Of a stretch of 64,000 nt of DNA, positions 57,467 to 64,000 are shown piece by piece. Position 1 is the first letter of the stretch. The number at the start of each line of letters is the position of its first letter. Below the pieces are notes generated by a model. It did no database searches. It had not been told where the DNA came from and was given only the letters and a program-made list of their open reading frames with translations. Source of the stretch: Phytophthora colocasiae (taxonomy: Eukaryota; Oomycota; Peronosporomycetes; Peronosporales; Peronosporaceae); the NCBI GenBank assembly GCA_018806915.1, contig JAGKQI010000102.1:682001-746000 (forward strand). The letters are read 5' to 3'. The position numbers and the translations under genes were made by a program.

Positions 57467-59004
57467 TGTGGTGTAGTGGATCCGCTGGAATGAGCAGGGA
57501 TCCAACGTTCACACACGGCGCCCAGACACTGACTAACGGAGGGGGTACTCCGATAACCGTGGGGTTGCTGAGGCTCACCTTGTGTACCCGTCAGTGGGCG
57601 GGATCTGCTCTCTCAGGAACGGGAGAGTGTACACAGGCGTGAGGGCTTGAACGTCCTTGGCAGGGACTTGGGAGGTTGGACTTGCGTGGGTATTCCTGCA
57701 CACAGGTCCTGGTTGGGGGGATCTTGGTCTTGGACTCGAGATCTTGTGGATCCTTGGATCCGGGGTTGCCTTTGGTGGGTGTGGGGGTCCTTTTCCTTTC
57801 CTTTACTGTCTTGCTTGCCGCCTCCTGTAGCGGTTGGTCTTAAGGGTGTTGAGAGGTCGAGGGATCCTACGGTTAAGCAATCAACACCGTTGGATCCGGG
57901 GTCTTCACTAGCGTAAGGTAAGCCGGCCAAATCGGGGATCCGGTCTTAGCTGTAGCTAGGTATGCGAAGAAACTTACAGGGAGACTAAGGGGAGGCCAAT
58001 ACACTATCCTCTTCCCTTGTCTTAGGTCCTGAAGAAAACCACTTGCGCAATAGAAGGTAAATTCGATTCTCTAGGGGGGGGTGAGATATCGAGAGATCCC
58101 TACACTAGCGTAAGGTAAGCCGGCCAAATCGGGGATCCGGTCTTAGCTGTAGCTAGGTGTGCGTCGTTACTTGCAGGAACACTAAGGGGAGGCCAATACG
58201 CTATCCTCTTCCCTTGGTGAGCCCTGAGGAAAACCACTTGCGCACTAGAAGGTAAATTCGATTCTCTGATTTATGGCTATCCAGTTTCTCATCCTGTACC
58301 CTATCTTTCCCATCGCAAATCTCTATCTTAGATCATGCTGGCTCTCTTCCAACTGCTTCACCACGTTGATGTCATAAACCTTGAGGATCCGGGTTTGGAT
58401 CCGAGGATCTAGCTTCGGGATCCGAGGATCCGGCTTCGGGATCTCTGGATCTTGGATCTTGGGGATCTTGGATCTGGATCTCTGGATCTTGGGGATCCGG
58501 CTTCAGGATCCGAGGATCTTGGATCTGTATCTCTGGCATCTGGATCCGAGGATCTTGGATCTTGGGGATCTTGGATCTGGATCTCTGGATCTTGGATCTT
58601 GGGGATCCGGCTTCAGGATCCGAGGATCTTGGATCTGGATCTCTGGCATCTGGATCCGAGGATCTTGGATCTTGGGGATCTTGGATCTGGATCTCTGGAT
58701 CTTGGGGATCCGGCTTCAGGATCCGAGGATCTCGGATCTTGGGGATCCGGCTTCGGGAGCCGAGGATCTTGAATCTGGATCTCGACGTCCGGATCCGAGG
58801 ATCTTGGGTCTGAAGGATCCGCACTTAGGACTGTGGGATCCGAACTTAAGTCAGCCAGGCCAAGTGGATCCTAACTTAGGGTCCGCCCTAGAGTAGGTAC
58901 CAGTTCCAGGGATCTGTCCTTATCGTAGCACCACTGTCGCACGTCACCCATCATCGTGGTCGTTCTGCGTCCTGTCCGGCTTGATTTGAATCCACTTCAC
59001 CACA
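57467..59004 (-). repeat. Element B 5' LTR
   Basis: 1538 bp. Compared with the 3' LTR it has a second copy of the conserved module (about 57908-58072 and 58091-58265) and fewer GGATC minisatellite units (58381-58815). A minus-strand GCTCATTCC (57495-57487) resembles the oomycete initiator, about 25 nt before the gag ATG. Confidence 0.9.
57487..57495 (-). promoter_or_regulatory. Candidate oomycete initiator for element B gag-pol
   Basis: GCTCATTCC on the coding strand fits the first nine positions of GCTCATTYB; the FPR part (CAWTTT) is not matched. Start here would leave a leader of about 25 nt before the gag ATG. Confidence 0.4.
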
Positions 59005-61173
59005 GACCCCTCTTCCCGCACTTTTCACAAGTTAGACGTCTCCAGCAGTCCAGATCCGTATGCTTCCGCGATCCACAGTGTGAACAGCGACCTCGATCGT
59101 GGTCTGACGTACCCCTGCGATCCGCGATCCGGCCTCGATCTTGCGCGTTCACCTGCGATCGCGACTGATCCTGTTGGTGGGGAACGCCCCCAGTGCCGAT
59201 CTGCTTGTCTTCCGACGCGGCAAGATATATCCTCCGGAGATCGCCTTCAGAATCGGATCCGTCCGATCCGGATACTTCCTCTGATTCCGAGCTCGGATCT
59301 TGGGCTTGGATCGCCCGTACCACCGCTCGGGTGGGTGCCGCCGGGGCACTGGCCGGTGCCTTTGTCTGTACTTCGATCCGAACGCAGATTTACGTTGTCT
59401 GCTTTTCGCCCGTTCCCGGGCACGAAGTACCTCCTCCAGTTCATCGACGTCGCTCAGTCGGAGTAGGGTCAGCCGATCAGCTAACTCCGGATCTCCCAAT
59501 GTCTCGATGTAGTGGTCTACATGTTCCCGGCGGGCCTTAGGGCTCCCATCCTTGATCTTCAGTCTAGCACGTAAAGCCGCCACGTTGAGCCGGTAGAGGT
59601 AATCAAGGGGAGTTTCTTCCGATCGCTTGCGAGCGTGATAGTATTGCCACGCGACCGACATACCCAACCCACAATACTGGGTCTGGAAACTGTCCAGCAG
59701 ATCCGCCCACTTGGTTTTCGTCGTTCGACTGAGCTGCCTGTACCAGTTCTTTGCCGGTCCCACCATCAGATCTGCAAACGTGAGGCATTTTTCTTCTTCC
59801 GTAGCCTGATCACGCTGGAACGCTGACTTGACCTTACTGATCCAGGCCCGAGCGCGATCTTCGTCCAGATCTTTACCCGCAAAATCTTTCAGATCTGAGA
59901 TTGCTGAGATCCGGACCCGCTGGATCATCGACGATCCTCCTTGACCGATCGCCGCGGATGCGATCGCTGCTCGGCTCGACATCTGTTCACCGGAACTTGG
60001 TATGCCCATATCGTCCGGATCGTATTCCCATGCATCCGGATCCGAGGCCGTAACGGACTCCATTTCAACATCCAACTCCCCTTTGATCGGCGATCGGGGT
60101 GTCGCGAGATTCCGTTCTTTTAAGAAACGATCCATCGCCATTTGAAAGTAGTCGTCCAACTTGTTGCTCGATCCAGTGGAATTAGTCGTCGGCGCGGTCT
60201 GGTCTGTCCGGATCCGGCGATTTTCTTGCTGATCAGGTGTCTTAGCCTCCAGTTTCGTGGTCACCGATCGTGTATCTTGTTTCTTCATACGCGATTTCAC
60301 GAATTTGGCACCGGAGGGGCCTAACGACATGCGTTGCAGCCTTCTCGGGCTGTCGGAATCTGGTTCCGAGGTCGCTGACGCGTAGCATGACGATCCAGTC
60401 TGATAACCTAGATCGGGCGTCAGTGGGCGTTCGCCGACCAAGACTTTGAGAGAGTTGAATAGGTCATGGGTCGCAGATTGAATCGCTTCCAGTTCCAGAT
60501 CAAATAGAGAGTTCGGGTCGAATTCTCCAGCCACTAAACCAGCCTCTTGGAGCAGATCCAGTAGAATCTTCACCGCGTTCAGGCGGTCCGAGCTAGTCCG
60601 GGGTCTCGACACTGGGCCGGTGAGGTTACCGATCTGGCGGACTTGTATGATCGTAAGAACGGGGTCGTTAAGCAAGGTCTCGCTTAGCATCTTCCTGTAA
60701 TAGGCCTGCTCGATCGCGTCCTTGGTAATCGTCGATCCCGGGCTGATCATGTCTTCTGGCTCTGAGTCTGGAGCTTTCAATTTCGTCCGGGTGCTCTTGA
60801 TCTTCTTTTTCTTGGTCGATCTTGAGGCAACAGTGGACTTGGTGAGCAGATTAGGTTTCAGCTTTGCTGATTCCTTATCGCTCGTGTGCGGATCTCGATT
60901 CTCATCGAGATCCGCGGTGGCCCTCGAAGGGGCCTTGGGAGGAATTCGAGGTTTTTCTTCAAGATCTGGATTGCGATCCAGGTCTGCCTCATGCCTGTCA
61001 GTAGAGATCCTCCCAGAACTCTGCTGATCTGTGGATCTTTCCGTTTTCAGTGGTGCCTCCGCCGATCCAACATTCGTAGGCACTTCTTCCCCTTGTTCTT
61101 CCTTAATCTTGACATCTTCTTGGGACTCACGGTGATATCCGAAGTCACCAGAAGATCCGGGCACGCGCACCAT
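59005..61173 (-). pseudogene. gag: A-3 gag, N-terminal and central part
   Basis: ATG at 61173-61171 next to the 5' LTR, intact PBS overlap. Open through the gag domain (RVRISAISDLKDFAGKD ... NWYRQLSRTTKTKW) and the basic region to about 59362, where one T of a TTTT run is missing and the frame shifts before the zinc knuckles. The correct frame then continues with CSHCGSRKHTDLDC and CEKCGKRG, and is cut at 59005 by element B in the middle of the second knuckle. The remaining C-terminus is at 46300-46464. Confidence 0.9.
61154..61172 (-). other. Primer-binding site of A-3
   Basis: TGGTGCGCGTGCCCGGATC one base after the LTR, overlapping the gag ATG. Confidence 0.78.
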
Positions 61174-62568
61174 TGTGGTGGAGCGGATCTGGCCAAAATC
61201 TGGTTGAGGCCGATCGCGATCGCCACTTGCGCCCAGACACCGACTAACGGAGGGGTCCCCGATGATCCGTGATCTTGCTGCGTGTAGTGTTCACCTTGTG
61301 TACCCGTCGGTAGGCGGGTTACGCTCTTCCAGGTGACTTCTGAAGATGTCTTGGGACGAGAAGAAGGTCTTGGGTGACGCAGGGGTTTGAGATAGCGTGG
61401 GAATACTTCACTCTACCTCGGAGGGGTTGATCCGGGTCACAGGCGAGTTCTCGAGCCTTGATCCGGTCACCTGGTCTTCGATCCAGGTCTTCCAAAGGTC
61501 CAATGTTGGGGATCTGATCCCTTCCTTTACGATGCTTGCCGCTTCCTATAGCGGGGGTCTTGATGGGTTGAGAGTCGACGAGATCGTCAGGCCAAGCAGC
61601 CAATTCCTTCCGATCCGTAGTTCGCACGTAAAGGATAGATCACTAGATAGGGTAAAACTGGCCAATGTATTATCCAGAATTAACCTCTATGCTAGATCTC
61701 TTCTCCTTACCTTCTTGATGCCGGGGGGCCAATGTAATTCCCAGTTCCGGTCTTGAACGAAGGCACTTGTGATGTCCAGAGCAAATTCGATTCTGTTTAT
61801 GGTTATTCCTATGTCTACTAGCCCCATCCTCATCTGCTATCCTACGATTACCTGACATCCGGCTACACAGCTGCCCTTCCGATCTTCGATCTTGATCTCA
61901 CCTAACCCCTGATCGCGATCTCGATCTGCCGATCTGGCGATCAGCCGATCAGCCGATCTGGCGATCTGGCGATCAGGCGATCTGGCGATCAGCCGATCAG
62001 CCGATCTGTCGATCTGGCGATCAGCCGATCTCGATCAACCATCTCGGTCATCGATCTTGGTCCACCGTCTTGAGCAATGATCCCGATCAGCAGCCTTCAT
62101 ACTTGATCTCGCGTACCTGCGTCGTCGACATTCCAGGTCTTGAGCTTCCCAGACTTGATCACCACTCCCCACGCGACTAACACTGCCATCAGGTCCCCTC
62201 GGCAGCATCTCACGGTTATGTTGTCACCGGCCCACCATAGATCACACCGATCCCGACCCTCTGCCGCCTTGATCTCCTTCTCATGCGACCTCAGGCAAGG
62301 CGCCCTTTTCTCCTCCGACCCTGAGCCGCCACGCGGGACCGCACGACGGGTTCTCCAATCACTTAGTCTCACTTGACCAAGACGCCATCCATTCATTGCT
62401 GGCGAGATCCAGACGAACATCGATCTGGATCCATTCGTCAGCCATCGTTCGCGCAATCTGGGGTCATCAACTGACATCTTGCTTCGCCAGAGGCCCCTGT
62501 CGCTTGATCCGACTCTCTTAGGGCCTGACGTTGCCTTTTCTCGGATTTCTTATTCGCGCTTCACCACA
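61174..62568 (-). repeat. A-3 5' LTR
   Basis: 1395 bp, TGTGGTGG...CTTCACCACA. It lacks the 191-bp module (a single AAATTCGATTCT near 61786-61797) and has a longer GATC minisatellite (about 61910-62035) than the other copies. Followed by TSD gatc. Confidence 0.92.
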
Positions 62569-63634
62569 GATCACTAGATAGGGTAAAACTGGCCAATGTA
62601 TTATCCAGAATTAACCTCTATGCTAGATCTCTTCTCCTTACCTTCTTGATGCTGGTGGGCCAATGTAATTCCCGGTCCCAGTCTTGGATGAAGGCACTTG
62701 TGAGGTCCAGAGCAAATTCGATTCTTGGGGGTTGTTGAGATACCGAGAGATCCTCACACTAGCGTAAGGTAAGCCGGCCAAATCGGGGATCCGGTCTTAG
62801 CTGTAGCTAGGTGCGCGAAGTGTAGGAACACTAAGGGGAGGCCAATATGCTATCCTCTTCCCTTGTCTTGGTCCCTGAAGTAGTCCACTTGCGCACTAGA
62901 GAGCAAATTCGATTCTGTTTATGGTTATTCCTATGTCTACTAATCCCATCCTCATCTGCTATCCTACGAATACCTGACATCCGGCTACACAGCTGCCCCT
63001 CCGATCTTCGATCTCGATCTCACCTAACCCCTGATCGCGATCTCGATCTGCCGATCTGGCGATCAGCTGATCTGTCGATCTGGCGATCAGCCGATCTCGA
63101 TCAACCATCTCGGTCATCGATCTTGGTCCACCGTCTTGAACAATGATCTCGATCAGCAGCCTTCATACTTGATCTCGCGTGCCTGTGTCGTCGACATTTC
63201 AGGTCTTGAGCTTCCCGGACTTGATCACCACTCCCCATGCGACTAACACTGCCATCAGGTCCCCTCGGCAACATCTCAAGGTTATGTGGTCACCGGCCCA
63301 CCATAGATCGCACCGGTCCCGACCCTCTGCTGCCTTGATCTCCTTCTCATGCGATCTCAGGCAAGGCGCCCTTTTCTCCTCCGACCCTGAGCCGCCACGC
63401 GGGACCGCACGACGGGTTCTCCAATCACTTAGTCTCACTTGACCAAGACGCCATCCATTCATCGCTGGCGAGATCCAGACGAACATCGATCTGGATCCAT
63501 TCGTCAGCCATCGTTCGCGCAATCTGGGGTCATCAACTGACATCTTGCTTCGCCAGAGGCCCCTGTCGCTTGATCCGACTCTCTCTGGGCCTGACGTTGC
63601 CTTTTCTCGGATTTCTTATTCGCGCTTCACCACA
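62569..63634 (-). repeat. A-2 5' LTR, distal piece
   Basis: Begins gatcactagatag, exactly where the first piece stopped at 33259, and runs to CTTCACCACA at 63634, followed by TSD tctc. Includes the 191-bp module and a short GATC minisatellite (about 63040-63105). Confidence 0.92.
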
Positions 63635-64000
63635 TCTCCATGGACATCGTCGTTAGCGAAGTTCCCGATGTCGAACCAGGAAGTAAGTAGTGACTCCACC
63701 ACACGCAAGTGATCCTGAATAGGGTCGCGGACAAAAGTCGGTGGTCGCTTCGGATAAAGTCCTCTCTTCTGTCGCTTGCGCCGCTTGAGCTTCTTCGGGC
63801 GTACTCGACGGTATCTCCGTCTCCGCCGTCTCCTTCCCGTACCCTCAGTGACTCCAGGCATCCAGAGGTCGTCTGCGATGGCTCGCTGGAACCACTCGCT
63901 GGGGTGTACGAAGTCCTCGCGCGGCCGTGAACGAGGCCGCGCCAAAGCCATCTCTCTCGGTGCGCGTGGTGGACTTCTTTGGGGCTTGGCAAATCCGGAA
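63635..64000 (-). pseudogene. Fanzor gene, N-terminal part (split off by A-2; open at window edge)
   Basis: Minus-strand frame open from the window edge (codons from 63999), with an in-frame Met at 63951. Removing A-2 and one copy of tctc joins codon GA(63636-63635) to C(20232), giving an uninterrupted frame into the catalytic fragment 20231-19044. From Met 63951 this part would add 111 residues before the Met at 20216. It shows a tryptophan-containing start (HPSEWFQRAIADDLWMPG), a very basic stretch RRRRRRRYRRVRPKKLKRR that looks like a nuclear localisation signal, then SWFDIGNFANDDVHGD. An N-terminal extension with a nuclear signal is typical of eukaryotic Fanzors as opposed to bacterial TnpB. 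The true start may lie beyond the window. Confidence 0.75.

Larger units (their letters stand above)
46465..59004 (-). mobile_element. Family B LTR retrotransposon, inserted in A-3 gag
   Basis: LTRs begin TGTGGTGTAGTGG and end CTTCACCACA; TSD gacc at 46461-46464 and 59005-59008. Same architecture as family A, with diverged proteins and LTRs: 5' LTR 57467-59004, PBS, gag 57466-55142, frameshift site, pol to 48592, 3' LTR 46465-47979. No antisense gene. Gag is open; pol has at least four frameshifts. LTRs differ from each other in minisatellite copy number and by a ~183-bp duplication. Confidence 0.93.
33260..62568 (-). mobile_element. Family A copy A-3, inserted in the A-2 5' LTR (contains element B)
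   Basis: TSD gatc at 33256-33259 and 62569-62572. 3' LTR expanded (33260-37628), antisense gene, pol, gag interrupted by B, 5' LTR 61174-62568. Nearly identical to A-2, including the same 7-nt integrase deletion, so the two share a recent defective ancestor. Pol before that deletion is open, with Trp where A-1 and A-2 have TGA. Confidence 0.9.
20237..63634 (-). mobile_element. Family A LTR retrotransposon copy A-2, inserted in the Fanzor gene (contains nested A-3 and B)
   Basis: LTR ends TGTGGTG/CACCACA, with TSD tctc at 20233-20236 and 63635-63638. 3' LTR 20237-21792, internal region 21793-32791, 5' LTR in two pieces (32792-33259 and 62569-63634) split by A-3. Coding strand minus for gag and pol, plus for an antisense gene between pol and the 3' LTR. 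Defects: 2-nt loss in gag, TGA before protease, 1-nt loss near 30302, 7-nt deletion in integrase. Confidence 0.92.

Overview
The window is repeat-rich eukaryotic DNA, most likely from an oomycete (Phytophthora-like). Three things point there. The Ty3/Gypsy chromoviruses carry a second, archaeal-type RNase H, as described for oomycete elements. There is a Fanzor-type (TnpB-like) gene. A near-perfect oomycete INR/FPR core promoter lies upstream of an element-encoded gene. No ordinary host gene, tRNA, rRNA or CRISPR array was found; almost everything is nested LTR retrotransposons.

The nest can be unpacked from target-site duplications (TSDs). A Fanzor gene on the minus strand is the oldest layer. 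Its catalytic half is at 19044-20236 and its N-terminal part is at 63635-64000. The two halves are in frame with each other and are separated by 43.4 kb of retroelements flanked by the 4-bp TSD tctc. Its C-terminal end abuts the 3' LTR of a plus-strand chromovirus ('element G', 1-19043, left end outside the window).

Element G pol is interrupted between RT and RNase H by minus-strand element A-1 (1893-15229, TSD agta). The left LTR of A-1 contains a solo LTR (3082-4675, TSD aaat). On the other side, element A-2 (20237-63634) sits in the Fanzor gene. A-2's 5' LTR is interrupted by A-3 (33260-62568, TSD gatc), and A-3's gag is interrupted by element B (46465-59004, TSD gacc).

Families A and B share one plan, read on the minus strand: 5' LTR; PBS overlapping the gag start codon; gag with zinc knuckles; a -1 frameshift site (GTTAAAC, stop, hairpin); protease; RT; a native RNase H that has lost catalytic Asp residues; an extra RNase H with catalytic residues; integrase; chromodomain; PPT; 3' LTR. 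In A-2 and A-3 the space between pol and the 3' LTR holds an antisense gene. It has its own oomycete-type promoter and a 63-nt intron whose removal gives an 841-aa coiled-coil protein. A-1 and B have unrelated sequence in that slot. All A and B sequences are extremely rich in GATC, and their LTRs carry GATC-based minisatellites. One LTR has expanded into eight tandem ~470-bp units.

No A copy is intact. Some lesions are real (a shared 7-nt deletion in integrase, a shared TGA). Several others are 1-2 nt losses in homopolymers and could be assembly error. Family B gag is open throughout, but its pol has at least four frameshifts.
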